Source of the DNA: DASPKM01 sp963817075
Lineage (GTDB): Bacteria > Bacteroidota > Bacteroidia > Chitinophagales > Chitinophagaceae
Assembly (NCBI GenBank): GCA_963817075.1
Contig: CAWFMT010000003.1
Location: 124,001-188,000 of the forward strand
Reading direction: 5' to 3'
Length of the DNA: 64,000 bases
A model generated the notes under the pieces. The model saw nothing but the letters and a program-made list of their open reading frames with translations. It had not been told where the DNA came from and did no database searches. How positions within the stretch are numbered: the stretch's first letter is position 1; each line of letters opens with the position of its first letter. Of the stretch, positions 18,801 to 27,119 are shown piece after piece. The translations under genes and the position numbers were made by a program.

Positions 18801-18996
18801 TTTTTTTTGAAAGTGCGAATAATTGTTCTTCGGAAAAATTCTTCAGATACTTAAGGAGTGGGAGGTCAATTTCTCTTGCAATGCGGATTGATTCCTGAAC
18901 ATAAGAATCAAGGTGGTTCTCCAGAATATACCGGGCATACGACGGCAGGTATGTAAATTCGAGTTCTCCCGCCTTAATTTTCACAGTACGATGCAC
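15805..18996 (-). CDS. Multi-PAS hybrid-less sensor histidine kinase
   Basis: A 1063-residue soluble kinase with no membrane segment. Residues 1-165 form a helical N-terminal sensor-like region (resembling RsbR-type N domains, by impression). Five PAS/PAC modules follow at about 170-290, 295-415, 420-540, 545-675 and 680-800. Then come a HisKA dimerisation domain with the phospho-acceptor FAYVASHDLKEPL (about 835-850) and a HATPase_c domain with N box LLMNSLKFNQ, G1 DNGIGFD and G2 GSGIGLAICKKI. The first three PAS modules are near-copies of each other. No response regulator is adjacent; the receiver-only gene at 38980 is 20 kb away. The signal is unknown. Confidence 0.92.
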   Translation of the reverse strand: MHRTVKIKAGELEFTYLPSYARYILENHLDSYVQESIRIAREIDLPLLKYLKNFSEEQLFALSKKTSIEFLTYFVENKARDQINEAIKRWFSDQLPIITRENIIAEDITQISYLRKQVLLKFLPAYGRDLYESLEIVKEIDQFILEAETVSTKMYIDLLKEKISENEQLYKQAETLTHLGNWRWDLATNTLEWSDELYRMYELPLKTPVPDEFIASFNHPEDRERVKQIMIDSIKNNSAYDFTYRIILKGGRQKTLHAKGEILTDEVGKPYRLFGTLQDITERHQLVEQLQQSERLYKQAEHLAHIGSWKWTIGSDEIIWSDELYRIYDLDPQSQRITLDLFKSFVHPEDRQNIEAGLTKIIHEQEQDFTFRIITSKGRHKTLRSLAKLQQNEDGQGTIIFGTEQDITERQELIEQLQEQEDLYKQAESMAHIGNWKWDIKNNSVYWSDELYRIYGIEPQSEEITYESYQTFIHPEDRSKVLQTVGEAVEKNKNYFFQHRIIQRNGSERVIHANGKVVTDANGHAIWIVGVSQDITERQQLIDRLVQNQMFIKKIADATPSIIASYNIKTGVYSFVSGGLQKLLGYEPSIALKEGVGFFSGLIHPDDVSMLVERNSEALQSANLQENREDNSLVVEFIYRMRHLAGDYRWFHTFGTIFDRDASGQVENVLNISIDITERIRAEEKVKEQEHFIKHIADASPTILYLLNLITEKIIYVNHEIRYVLGFEPAELMELEHGLLELYHPDDLAMVLEKKKDLYNKGGNGIIEYECRVRDNKDSYAWLLVREIVFERDEQGVPAKLLGAAIDITERKEIEQTLSQKNIELQQSNANLEEFAYVASHDLKEPLRKISIFGDRLMSTESNALSEEGKMYLDKVIDSARRMQGLITDLLSVSMISIDKSFRSYSLQAILDEVIKTLEHKIEEQKAVIESDELPEVNIVPSQFRQLLQNLLMNSLKFNQKGLTPHIKIQHEWLTAKDAQKHNLPKSKNYLQVTISDNGIGFDNMFANKIFTIFQRLHSRSEFEGSGIGLAICKKIIENHGGIIFAQGSPGNGAKFTFVIPTT

Positions 18997-19153
18997 TCAA
19001 CGTTGTTTCTATGAAAATAGTGATTTTTAAATATCACTAATTGTGAAGGAAGGCATTGATGGTTGAATAGGGAACGACATATTTAACCCGCTAAGACCTT
19101 ATGATGAGAAGTAACGCGAAGAATTCTACCGCCACTTTGCTGAAGAGCCAGCT

Positions 19154-20527
19154 CTATTTTGATTTTTGTCCCGGACTATATTTTACTGAGAAATATACAC
19201 CCGAAGTATTCAGCTTAATTCCTCCAAATCCTACCCCTCTAAGGGTTTGCTTGAAAAAAGGCTCAACCTGGAGTGAAAAGTTTTTGTTTAATTTTTTTTC
19301 ATAGCCGGCAGAAAGATTTAAAACAGAAAAGAGATAATTATTATTCTCATCATGCGTCCGGTCCCTGCTTACAGGCATGCCATTGTAATAATAGAAATAA
19401 GAATAGTCTTCACTTTTCATCAGATAAGTTGAAAGTCCGGTAGATACAAAAAAGGAGGAAGATTTTTTTCTTATTGCGTTATACCGCAGATTAAGAGGAA
19501 TATCCCACATAGTGCAATCCCCTGTAACAGTTTCAAGCTTTATGCTATTTGTCCAGTATCCTTTTGGTGGATGATAATCCTCACCTTTCAATTTGTAATT
19601 CTTAACAGTATAAATGAGGGCAGTTTGCAGCGATAATTTATCAGAAAGATTATAGTTCACGCTTAAACCAACATTGCTTCCAGGCTGCTGTGTATGGGTA
19701 AATTTCACGGTAGAGATATCCGGAGCGTACAGTAATCCAAAGGACCACCGACTTACTCTTGAATTGGCAGCCTGCTTCTTTTTCTGAGAAGTTGCTGACA
19801 GTTTCGGTTCTTCCTTAACGTCACCGGTTTTAGTCACCTCGTCCTTATTTTCATCAATCTTTTTTTGCGAATCCGTATCCTGAATTGGGTCGTCCTTAAC
19901 TGGATTGCTATCCTTGACCTTGGATTCTTGAAGCGTCACCGGCTGACTGACTTCATTCTGGTTCTTAGTTTCAACTTTATTTTTTTCGACCGAACCCTGA
20001 ATCCTGAGTTTATCATTCTTGCTAATCACATTATTCTCTGCGGCCAAATCAATTTTAAGCTTTTCATCTAAAGGCTGTGTTCGCTTATTTTTTCCAGTCG
20101 CAGCCTTTGAACCGACATTCTTTGATATTGAATTTGAAATTTCCTCAATAGTTCTTGCCCTTGCTGCTTCCTCGATCGTTTTTGGTTCAAGAGAGGTGGT
20201 AGTTGATTCCTTTACAACTCCCGTCTCTTCCTTTTGGACAGATGGTGCAGTATTCTTTGTAAGATCGGTTGCCTTTTCTCTATTGGCCAGTTCATCCAGC
20301 GAATTATTATTGGAAAGTTGTTTCCCTCCATACCAAAGTCCACCGCCTACGAGAAGGAAAAGCAGGAAAATAAATAAGTACCTGCGCTTTTTTTCTTTGG
20401 CTGGTAATTCCACATCCAATTTCTGACGAAGCTTATTCCACGAATCGGGAGTCCGATCCAATGGATATTCATCAGCTGCCTCACGGCTAAACTGGTCTAG
20501 TTCTTTATCGTTTTGCAGGTTCCACAT
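19154..20527 (-). CDS. Putative inner-membrane anti-sigma protein fused to an outer-membrane beta-barrel
   Basis: The 457-residue product has a cytosolic segment of about 48 residues (ending KEKKRRY), one membrane helix at about 50-66 (LFIFLLFLLVGGGLWYGG), a charged Lys/Glu/Asp/Asn linker at about 70-258, and a C-terminal region of about 200 residues with the strand pattern of an outer-membrane barrel (RWSFGLLYAPDISTVKF, LSVNYNLSDKLSLQTALIY, SFFVSTGLSTYLMK, LNLSAGYEKKLN, GVYFSVKYSPG). It overlaps by 23 bp the upstream ECF sigma gene, so it is its probable partner. The long linker could span the periplasm. This topology is inferred from sequence pattern only. Confidence 0.75.
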   Translation of the reverse strand: MWNLQNDKELDQFSREAADEYPLDRTPDSWNKLRQKLDVELPAKEKKRRYLFIFLLFLLVGGGLWYGGKQLSNNNSLDELANREKATDLTKNTAPSVQKEETGVVKESTTTSLEPKTIEEAARARTIEEISNSISKNVGSKAATGKNKRTQPLDEKLKIDLAAENNVISKNDKLRIQGSVEKNKVETKNQNEVSQPVTLQESKVKDSNPVKDDPIQDTDSQKKIDENKDEVTKTGDVKEEPKLSATSQKKKQAANSRVSRWSFGLLYAPDISTVKFTHTQQPGSNVGLSVNYNLSDKLSLQTALIYTVKNYKLKGEDYHPPKGYWTNSIKLETVTGDCTMWDIPLNLRYNAIRKKSSSFFVSTGLSTYLMKSEDYSYFYYYNGMPVSRDRTHDENNNYLFSVLNLSAGYEKKLNKNFSLQVEPFFKQTLRGVGFGGIKLNTSGVYFSVKYSPGQKSK

Positions 20528-21101
20528 AATGTCCCGGAAGGGTTTTTTTTAGAATGATCTTCCTGAGATTTTCCCTGGCTTTTGAAAGATTTGACTTTGA
20601 CGAGCCTACAGAGATCCCCAATTGTTTCGAAATTTCCTCGTGTGACAATCCTTCTATTACGAAAAGATTAAATACGGTGCGATAGGCCGGTGAGAGTTGT
20701 TTAATGGAGGCTATGATTTCCTTGTACGATAATTTGTCCAACCCGGTTTCACCCGCATCAGCGATATATTCATGAGTTTCCTTGAGAGTATGTCCATTCA
20801 GAAAGGAAGCTGATTTCCGCAGCTGGTCGATACAGGTATTCACCAAAATTCTCCTGAACCAACCTTTCAACGCAGCCATCACCTGGTCATGCCTGTGCTC
20901 CTCAAATTGATGCATGTGTTTGAAAAGCTTCACAAACGCCTCATTCATCACTTCTTCCGCCTCTTCAAAAGTTGTCAAATACCGGTAGCTTATCCGCATG
21001 CCATACTCCTTCAGCAAATCATACATCTGCTGCTGGCATTGCCGGTCATTGTTTCTGCAACCGTCAAGCAGTAAGTATATGTTCTCATTAAGAGTCGTCA
21101 A
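20505..21101 (-). CDS. ECF-type RNA polymerase sigma factor
   Basis: A 198-residue region 2 plus region 4 sigma factor. Region 2 is seen at MRISYRYLTTFEEAEEVMNEAFVKLFKHM and FRRILVNTCIDQLRK. Region 4 is seen at LSPAYRTVFNLFVIEGLSHEEI and KQLGISVGSSKSNLSKARENL, with the helix-turn-helix intact. It is the typical Bacteroidota RpoE-like type. The next gene starts 23 bp before its stop, so they are translationally coupled. The regulatory targets are unknown. Confidence 0.92.
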   Translation of the reverse strand: MTTLNENIYLLLDGCRNNDRQCQQQMYDLLKEYGMRISYRYLTTFEEAEEVMNEAFVKLFKHMHQFEEHRHDQVMAALKGWFRRILVNTCIDQLRKSASFLNGHTLKETHEYIADAGETGLDKLSYKEIIASIKQLSPAYRTVFNLFVIEGLSHEEISKQLGISVGSSKSNLSKARENLRKIILKKTLPGHYVEPAKR

Positions 21102-21206
21102 AAGGCTGCGGCCTTATAAGCCAATACTTTAATGTACAAATTTTAAGGCTTCCCTGCTTGAATACGAGACACATACGGCCAAAGTTGCCTGAGGAGGTCC
21201 AGTTTC

Positions 21207-22598
21207 TCAGAGTCCGGTGGATATCAGTTGCAAGTTCGCCTTTATGTTCGTTTGGAGGTGTAAAGCGGTTTTTCCTACAACCAGGCCAGTTAGTTTGATC
21301 TCTTGTAATCTCCCGCGGGTGAAAAAACTGGAAGTTACCGGGCGATTCAACTGGGAATCTATCTGGCTTCTGCTCTTCTGGACGAGAGCAGGAATATCTA
21401 CCACGGCTTTCTGTTTTAAAGAATTAATTATTCGGGTCCGAAAAAGTTTTTCTCCAACCGTAAGCACGATGTCTTTTGTTTTTATATCATAATTAATATC
21501 TGGTATGGAGATAGTCTGCGTAGCCAGATCAAGTACGGGTGTTCCAAATAAAATAAATGTTCCTCTTTTGCTACCTGCGAAATCTATTCTTATTTCCAGG
21601 GATTGCTGATCTGTTCCTTTGATTTCAACCTTCTTTAAGACAAAGCTTCGTCCATCCATATCGAAGACCTTATCCCGGATGGTATCAGTAATAATTCTTG
21701 AGAGAAATTCGTAGTCATAGTGAGTATTTGCATAGATCGAAATTCCATCTCGTGGTGAAGTGTTTTGCAAAGAAGGAAAAGAAGAGATCTCATCAAGTTG
21801 TGCGCTATCTGAGGTCAATTCAGCATAACCTGAAACTCCCGCAGTGAGCTGTAACGTATCTCTTATCACACTGATCGGACTTACACGAACATTCAAGGGC
21901 TTCACCTGGAGAAATCCATATTTGCTCATCATGATCTTCTTGCTGCTGGCAGATGAAACCAGTTTAAGAATATTGCTAAAATCAAGTGCAGCTACTGATG
22001 AATCAAAAACATGAGCAAAAGCTGCAACCGATGCCTTGATGCTGTCCATTACTTCGCCAGTCATATCAGTATTCATTAGGGTTACCTGGCATTTGTCAAT
22101 TGCTGTAAGTTGCGTGAGTCGTGTCAATGTTCTGACCTTATAGTCCGGTAAGAAATATACTGATGTGCTCATGCCTATATTGACCTTTCTCAAGGGTTCA
22201 CTTCCAAATCCACAGCTCCCGGATATCCAGGGCGCAATGGTCGCACCAAAAGCACAAACTGACCTGCTGCCGGCAATCTGGTAGTTTCCTCCAAATGAGA
22301 TAGTAGCCTGGTTATTTACTACTGTGAATTTTAGTCCAGACCTTATGAACCGGTATTTATATCTGAAGTCGCAGGAGGATTGCGTGTAATCAGGCCATTT
22401 CTCCGATGTGAATTCCTTCGGGACCATCGTCTCTCCCTTTGCAAGCAGGGGAGTAAGAAATACTTTGATGGGAATATCAATTTCTGAGACAGGTAAAAGG
22501 GGTAATGAGTCCCTGATGGATCTGGATTCTGCAGATTTTCTCGAAGCACTGCATGAAATCAGTAAAGTACAAGCGAGAAAGAATAAGATTGACTTCAT
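21207..22598 (-). CDS. DUF4403 family lipoprotein
   Basis: The ATG at 22598 (MKSILFFLACTLLISCSASRKSAES) gives a lipoprotein signal with lipobox LISC; the long frame upstream to 22880 runs into the neighbouring promoter and is rejected. The mature protein of about 445 residues matches the DUF4403 layout: ISEIDIPIKVFLTP-like strands near the N terminus, a central RDTLQLTAGVSGYAEL, and paired C-terminal repeats (VVGKTALHLQTNIKANLQL). These resemble tubular lipid-binding or barrel-like domains. It is divergent from the threonine dehydrogenase gene about 110 bp away. Confidence 0.8.
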   Translation of the reverse strand: MKSILFFLACTLLISCSASRKSAESRSIRDSLPLLPVSEIDIPIKVFLTPLLAKGETMVPKEFTSEKWPDYTQSSCDFRYKYRFIRSGLKFTVVNNQATISFGGNYQIAGSRSVCAFGATIAPWISGSCGFGSEPLRKVNIGMSTSVYFLPDYKVRTLTRLTQLTAIDKCQVTLMNTDMTGEVMDSIKASVAAFAHVFDSSVAALDFSNILKLVSSASSKKIMMSKYGFLQVKPLNVRVSPISVIRDTLQLTAGVSGYAELTSDSAQLDEISSFPSLQNTSPRDGISIYANTHYDYEFLSRIITDTIRDKVFDMDGRSFVLKKVEIKGTDQQSLEIRIDFAGSKRGTFILFGTPVLDLATQTISIPDINYDIKTKDIVLTVGEKLFRTRIINSLKQKAVVDIPALVQKSRSQIDSQLNRPVTSSFFTRGRLQEIKLTGLVVGKTALHLQTNIKANLQLISTGL

Positions 22599-22681
22599 GG
22601 TTTTGAATTTCATGCGGATGGATTTGAAAGCGAAAATAACAATGATACGCCAAGACTGAAACAGGAAATACAAAGAACCTA

Positions 22682-22689
22682 TACTTTTG
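22682..22689 (+). promoter_or_regulatory. Candidate -7 element for the threonine dehydrogenase gene
   Basis: TACTTTTG matches TAnnTTTG, 18 bases before the ATG at 22708. A -33 element is not obvious. Confidence 0.35.
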
Positions 22690-22707
22690 GCGATTATAAA
22701 AGCAACC

Positions 22708-23652
22708 ATGGTTAAAGAAAAAATACTTGTGATTGGCGCTTCAGGACAAATTGGAGTAGAACTCACATTGGGCTTACGCAAAATGTACGGTAATGCCAAC
22801 GTAATTGCCTCAGACCTGCGGGAGGAAAATGAATTGCTGAAAGGAACCGGGCCATATGTGTCGCTGGATGTGATGAACAAAGAAATGCTGCATGTGCAGG
22901 TGATCCGGCAAAATATTACTCAGATATACTTATTGGCAGCAATACTTTCTGCTACGGGCGAAAAAAATCCACACCTTGCCTGGCACCTCAACATGCAAGG
23001 GTTACTGAATGTGCTTGATATTGCAAGGGAGGAAAAGTTGCACAAGCTTTATTGGCCAAGCAGTATTGCGGTCTTTGGTCCAACTTCACCTAAGAAAGAT
23101 TGTCCCCAACACACCATTATTGAACCAACAACAGTTTATGGCATCAGTAAATACGCTGGTGAGTTTTGGTGTAATTATTTTTTCCAACGGTACAAGGTTG
23201 ATGTCAGAAGTCTGAGGTATCCTGGGCTTATTAGTTACAAATCGTCTCCAGGAGGGGGAACTACGGACTATGCAATTGAAATATTCCATGAGGCACTGGA
23301 GGAAAAAAAGTATGAATGCTTCCTCAACCCGGATACTTACCTGCCTATGATGTACATGCCAGACGCCATTAGGGCAACAATTGAATTGATGGAAGCTCCT
23401 GCAGATAAAATCTCAATAAGGACTTCCTATAATCTTTCTGCTCTCAGCTTTTCTCCCAGGGAGCTTTCCGCAGAAATTAAAAAACATATTCCCGAATTTC
23501 AAATTACCTACAAGCCCGATTACAGGCAGAAGATCGCAGATAGTTGGCCTCAAAGCATTGATGACAGTTATGCAAGAAAAGATTGGAACTGGAAGCCTGA
23601 GTATGATCTTGCGATGATCACCAGGGACATGTTAGATAATTTGAAAATTTGA
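22708..23652 (+). CDS. L-threonine 3-dehydrogenase, short-chain (SDR) type
   Basis: An NAD-dependent epimerase/dehydratase fold enzyme of 314 residues. The ATG at 22708 (MVKEKILVIGASGQIG) is the natural start; the frame reaches a TTG at 22687. The Rossmann motif is GASGQIG, the active-site Tyr-Lys is in TTVYGISKYAGE, and a Ser in YWPSSIAVFGP. The segments KLYWPSSIAVFGP, RYPGLISYKSSPGGGTTDYA, FLNPDTYLPMMYMPD and RQKIADSWPQSIDDS are characteristic of the SDR-type threonine dehydrogenases known from Flavobacterium and trypanosomatids, not of UDP-glucose epimerases. It would convert threonine to 2-amino-3-ketobutyrate. Confidence 0.85.
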   Translation: MVKEKILVIGASGQIGVELTLGLRKMYGNANVIASDLREENELLKGTGPYVSLDVMNKEMLHVQVIRQNITQIYLLAAILSATGEKNPHLAWHLNMQGLLNVLDIAREEKLHKLYWPSSIAVFGPTSPKKDCPQHTIIEPTTVYGISKYAGEFWCNYFFQRYKVDVRSLRYPGLISYKSSPGGGTTDYAIEIFHEALEEKKYECFLNPDTYLPMMYMPDAIRATIELMEAPADKISIRTSYNLSALSFSPRELSAEIKKHIPEFQITYKPDYRQKIADSWPQSIDDSYARKDWNWKPEYDLAMITRDMLDNLKI

Positions 23653-23702
23653 GAATTTCTTGCCTGCTGACGCAGTCAAGCAGGGAAAATGAAGAAAAAG
23701 AA

Positions 23703-23769
23703 TTAAACGTAAAGGCGCAAGGACGCAAGGTTTCGCAAAGAACTTAGCGTCTTCGTTTCTTGGCGGTTA
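23703..23769. repeat. 3'-end palindromic repeat, complete copy 4, supplies a stop codon
   Basis: Left end TTAAACGTAAAGGCGCAAGG, right end TTGGCGGTTA, with TTTCGCAAAGAAC in the loop. It lies between two convergent genes. The TTA at 23767-23769 is the TAA stop codon of the minus-strand decarboxylase, so the element reaches exactly into that gene's end. Confidence 0.8.
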
Positions 23770-25197
23770 GATTCTTAATTTTTCAAATTCTTCCTCACAG
23801 GTTTGTTTCAGAATTTCATACAACTGACTCATATGTGCAAGAGTAGTATGAATATTTACAGGGTTGATCCTGAACCATGTTTTTCCCTTCATTTCAGTTG
23901 TAGCAAACCAGAATTCTCCTTGTCGTTCAATCCTGCTTGCAGTTTCGTGATGTAGTTTCCTACTTTCTTCAGGAGTTAATTGATGTTTTTTATAGCGAAG
24001 GCAAACTGCAGACATAGTGGGATATGTTGCGGATTCGAAGAAATCATCAGCTTCTGCCAACTGATGTAAGTATCTCGCCTGATCAATATTATTATCGATC
24101 CATTCTCCGATCTGGGATTTTCCATAATGTTTGAATGCTGACCATACTTTCAAACTTCTGAATCTTTTTGATTGTTCAAACCCATTTACATAAAACTGGT
24201 ATCGGTCATTTTTTTGATCCGTCTGGTCTGTGAGATAAGCAGGCTGCATACCAAATGAAGCAGTTAGTCTTGAATGGTCCTTTAGCAGAATGGCTCCTGC
24301 ATCAAGTGGTGCATAAAACCACTTGTGAGGATCGATGGTCACGGAATCAGCTTTTGAAAGCCCAGAGAGCAGGTCAGGATATTTTTGCGAAAGCAACATA
24401 CCACCTCCATATGCAGCATCCACATGCATCCAGCAATTTTCACGATTTGAAATCTCATGCAATGCGTTAAGGTCATCAACTGATCCAAGGTTGGTTGTAC
24501 CCGCGAGAGCTATGATGCAAATTGGTCGAATTCCATTTTTTTTATCTTTTGCGATGGCTTCTTCTAGCGCATCTATCCTCAATTGATACTTTTCATTTGT
24601 CGGTAAGGTTCGCATATTGTCGCGACCAATTCCTACAGCATCTACCGCCTTATCAATTGAAACATGTCGTTCTTCAGAAACATATGCTGCCCAGTTTCCC
24701 TGTATGCCTTTGTATTGAGCATTATCAGAGGTAGAGAAATCCCGCGCGAGTTTCAATCCAATAAAATTAGCCATCATTCCTCCGCTGGTTAGATTGCCTC
24801 CAGCTTTTCCATCATAGCCAATCAGATCATTCAGCCATCTGATGACTCTCAACTCCATGGCAACTGCGGCGGGACCAATAGAATAAGTGCCAAGGTTCTG
24901 GTTCAAGGCGGAGGTGAGGAAATCTGCAAGAATACCTGCAGGATTTGGCGAGGGCGTTATAAGCCCCATATATCCCGGATGGTTCACATGGGTGCAGTAT
25001 GGAATTAATTTTTCTTCTAAAATTTGCTGAAGTTGTTGAAGGGAAACTGGACTATCAGGTAGAGGCTCATTATAGAGTTCAAATAAAAACGAAGGGGCTG
25101 CATCAGGGAACAATGGTTTATTCTGGACATTTTGTAAATAGTCAGTTATGTAGTCAACAAGGTAATGTCCAGCATGCCGGAAATCTTCGTATTGCAT
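23767..25197 (-). CDS. PLP-dependent group II decarboxylase (aromatic-L-amino-acid decarboxylase-like)
   Basis: A 476-residue enzyme when started at the ATG at 25197 (MQYEDFRHAGHYLVDYI); the frame reaches 25233. It shows the group II PLP decarboxylase pattern: HPGYMGLITPSPNPAG, GNLTSGGMMANFIGLK, HVSIDKA, MHVDAAYGGGMLL with the PLP-contacting Asp, and the Schiff-base Lys in TIDPHKWFYAPLDAG. The substrate may be aromatic amino acid, glutamate or 2,4-diaminobutyrate; I cannot decide. Its stop codon lies in a palindromic repeat. A likely 3' neighbour is the convergent threonine dehydrogenase. Confidence 0.88.
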   Translation of the reverse strand: MQYEDFRHAGHYLVDYITDYLQNVQNKPLFPDAAPSFLFELYNEPLPDSPVSLQQLQQILEEKLIPYCTHVNHPGYMGLITPSPNPAGILADFLTSALNQNLGTYSIGPAAVAMELRVIRWLNDLIGYDGKAGGNLTSGGMMANFIGLKLARDFSTSDNAQYKGIQGNWAAYVSEERHVSIDKAVDAVGIGRDNMRTLPTNEKYQLRIDALEEAIAKDKKNGIRPICIIALAGTTNLGSVDDLNALHEISNRENCWMHVDAAYGGGMLLSQKYPDLLSGLSKADSVTIDPHKWFYAPLDAGAILLKDHSRLTASFGMQPAYLTDQTDQKNDRYQFYVNGFEQSKRFRSLKVWSAFKHYGKSQIGEWIDNNIDQARYLHQLAEADDFFESATYPTMSAVCLRYKKHQLTPEESRKLHHETASRIERQGEFWFATTEMKGKTWFRINPVNIHTTLAHMSQLYEILKQTCEEEFEKLRI

Positions 25198-25303
25198 TGA
25201 TTGAAATTTGATGTAAAATAAATCATCGTGCAATGGAGGGCAACCGGAAAAACGACATACAATTCTTAATTTGAGAATTTGAAGATTTCAAAATGAAGAA
25301 GAA

Positions 25304-25371
25304 TTAACCGCAAAGGCGCCAAGACGCAAAGTTTCGCAAGGACCCTTGCGTCTTCGTTTCCTTGCGGTTAA
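25304..25371. repeat. 3'-end palindromic repeat, complete copy 5
   Basis: TTAACCGCAAAGGCGCCAAG at the left, CTTGCGGTTAA at the right, and AGTTTCGCAAGGACC in the middle. It lies 3' of the DUF1080 gene and upstream of the decarboxylase start. The surrounding DNA is a run of AATTTGAGAATTT/AAATTTTCAAATT words. Confidence 0.85.
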
Positions 25372-25422
25372 ATTCTTAAATTTTCAAATTAAGAATTCTC
25401 AAATTTTCAAATTTTCAAATTG

Positions 25423-26160
25423 TTATAGCTCTCGTATCCAAATATTCCTGAAGCTTACAGGATTACCATGATCCTGCAAACCAATTGATTCCTTTTCTCC
25501 ATGTTTTTCATAGACAGGAATTCGGTCGTTAAAGGTTGTTCCTTTTACTTCTACATTATTTTGCACCAGCACTCCATTGTGAAGTATCGTAAAACGCGCG
25601 GGAGATTTTACTGAACCATCAGCATTAAACCTTGGAGCTGTAAAAATAATATCATAAGCCTGCCACTCGCCTGGTTTTCTTGAGACATTGACAAGCGGTA
25701 TATGTTGCTTATAAACACTACCAGCCTGTCCATTAGTGTAGGTTTTATTATCGTATGAATCAAGCACCTGAACTTCATATTTACCCATGAGAAAGATTCC
25801 ACTATTACCTCTTCCTTGACCTTCACCCTTCACTTCGGCTGGGGCTCTCCATTCGATATGCAACTGACAATCACCAAAAGTTTTCTTTGTTCTAATTCCT
25901 CCGGTGCCTTTAACTACGCTCATCGCATCATTTTCAATTTTCCATCTGGCTTCACTTCCTTTTGAATCCACCCATTCAGAAAGATCTTTTCCATTGAATA
26001 ATACGATTGCGTCGGAAGGAGGAAGATCATTTGACTTACCAGGTTGGACAATTTTGGGGACAGGTTCCCACACTTCGGTTGTTTTTGAGTCAACTTGTTG
26101 GGCAAATATTGGGGAAGCAATGAGAGAAACAGCCACTAAGAAATCAAAATGCTTTATCAT
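25423..26160 (-). CDS. DUF1080 (3-keto-disaccharide hydrolase) family exported protein
   Basis: A 245-residue exported protein with signal peptide MIKHFDFLVAVSLIASPIFAQQ. The body is a DUF1080 concanavalin-like domain: IVLFNGKDLSEWVD, WKIENDAMSVVKGTGGIRTK, DCQLHIEWRAP, GRGNSGIFLMGKYEVQVLDS and PVSFRNIWIREL are canonical family segments. Recent work links the family to 3-keto-glycoside hydrolysis; the specific activity here is not known. A 210 bp divergent gap separates it from the lipoprotein gene at 26370. Confidence 0.9.
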   Translation of the reverse strand: MIKHFDFLVAVSLIASPIFAQQVDSKTTEVWEPVPKIVQPGKSNDLPPSDAIVLFNGKDLSEWVDSKGSEARWKIENDAMSVVKGTGGIRTKKTFGDCQLHIEWRAPAEVKGEGQGRGNSGIFLMGKYEVQVLDSYDNKTYTNGQAGSVYKQHIPLVNVSRKPGEWQAYDIIFTAPRFNADGSVKSPARFTILHNGVLVQNNVEVKGTTFNDRIPVYEKHGEKESIGLQDHGNPVSFRNIWIREL

Positions 26161-26369
26161 AAAATAGTGTTTTCTGCAATCTTGAATGTAAATGCACTAA
26201 AAAGGATTGTACTCCAGCCAAATTTAAGACCATGGCACTGTTTTGGCATAATATATTTTGGATCACTACCGGAAATCCATTCCCACAAAAAACCTCTGCT
26301 GATCTATCCTTCTCAAAGAGCATTAGTCTTTTTACACCACTCATTTTTTAATCGTAAAACTCTGTACGT

Positions 26370-26873
26370 ATGCGAAAGCTATACCTTTTAATCATTCCCG
26401 TTGCATGCTTTTTAAGCAGTTGTTCAAAATCAGCAAGTGAAGAACTATCAGACAATGCTCAAAAAAAATCTGAAGAATTTCAAACAGCCATTCGCGGAAA
26501 TAAATTCCGGTTGGTTGCATTTTATTCTGACAGACCCATTGATTACATTACCAATGATGCACAAGTGAAAGCTGAAACAGATCTTTGGTCCTATGTAAAA
26601 TGGTACTTAATTGATGACGTGATGGTGTTCAATCAAAATGGCACGTTGAGTATCAATCAGAATGAAGACAAAATGCCGGGTAGTGAAACTTCAGTCATAA
26701 ATATGTCATACGGATGCCAGGCAAATGCCGGTAGTGTAATGATGAATTATTTTGATCCGTTCTATGCGCCTTTGCAATATAAGGTTGATGAATTCGACAA
26801 TGCGTATTTCACAATTTTTGTAGATGGCCCAAACGGTTCAAAACTATATTCCAAACTTGCCAGGGTTGAATAG
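26370..26873 (+). CDS. Lipoprotein of unknown function
   Basis: A 167-residue lipoprotein: MRKLYLLIIPVACFLSSCSKS has a lipobox with Cys at residue 18. The mature part is a small beta-rich domain (FRLVAFYSDRPIDYI, WYLIDDVMVFNQNGTLSINQNE, APLQYKVDEFDNAYFTIFVDG) resembling lipocalin-like or copper-binding-type single domains of Bacteroidota, but no family is certain. A good terminator follows. It is divergent from the DUF1080 gene. Confidence 0.75.
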   Translation: MRKLYLLIIPVACFLSSCSKSASEELSDNAQKKSEEFQTAIRGNKFRLVAFYSDRPIDYITNDAQVKAETDLWSYVKWYLIDDVMVFNQNGTLSINQNEDKMPGSETSVINMSYGCQANAGSVMMNYFDPFYAPLQYKVDEFDNAYFTIFVDGPNGSKLYSKLARVE

Positions 26874-26906
26874 TAAGATTACTATTAACCTGTACCCTAT
26901 AACCGA

Positions 26907-26940
26907 CGGAAGAGACTTTTAGACTCTTCCGTTTTTTATT
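26907..26940 (+). terminator. Rho-independent terminator of the 26370 lipoprotein gene
   Basis: CGGAAGAG pairs with CTCTTCCG around a nine-base loop, followed by TTTTTTATTTT. It starts 34 bases after the stop codon. Confidence 0.9.
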
Positions 26941-26954
26941 TTGGGGATTATTTG

Positions 26955-27118
26955 CCTCACGCAAATTTCGAGTTTCGAGTTTCGGGTTTGGAGTTCGAGA
27001 TAACTACCCGCTCAGGTTAACAGTTTGACCGATGACCGATAAGATTTGGTCCCAATTACTCCCGCCTTGGCGGGGCAAATTCCCAATTCCTCCAATCAAC
27101 GGTTCAACTATTCAACTC
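26955..27118. repeat. Intergenic word-like repeats between convergent genes
   Basis: Iterated short words (TTTCGAGTTTCGAGTTTCGG, GACCGATGACCGAT, CAATTCCCAATTCC, TTCAACTATTCAACTCC). A short inverted pair CCCGCC/GGCGGGG surrounds TTGGC. It is of the same composition as the other word-like gaps and has no ORF. Confidence 0.6.
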
Positions 27119-27119
27119 C

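Noticed and set aside
19083..19140. Eighth copy of the palindromic repeat
   Set aside because: Only TTAACCCGCTAAGAC and CTACCGCC resemble the ends; too degenerate to count as a copy.
22599..22880. Long N-terminal extension of the DUF4403 gene
   Set aside because: It overlaps the start of the divergent threonine dehydrogenase gene and would hide a good lipoprotein signal.
23663..23684. Hairpin CCTGCT/AGCAGG between threonine dehydrogenase and the repeat as a terminator
   Set aside because: It has no T run and interrupted pairing; not a convincing terminator.
7789..25371. Palindromic repeats as a CRISPR array
   Set aside because: The copies are kilobases apart, are palindromic to their ends, and have no spacers or cas genes.
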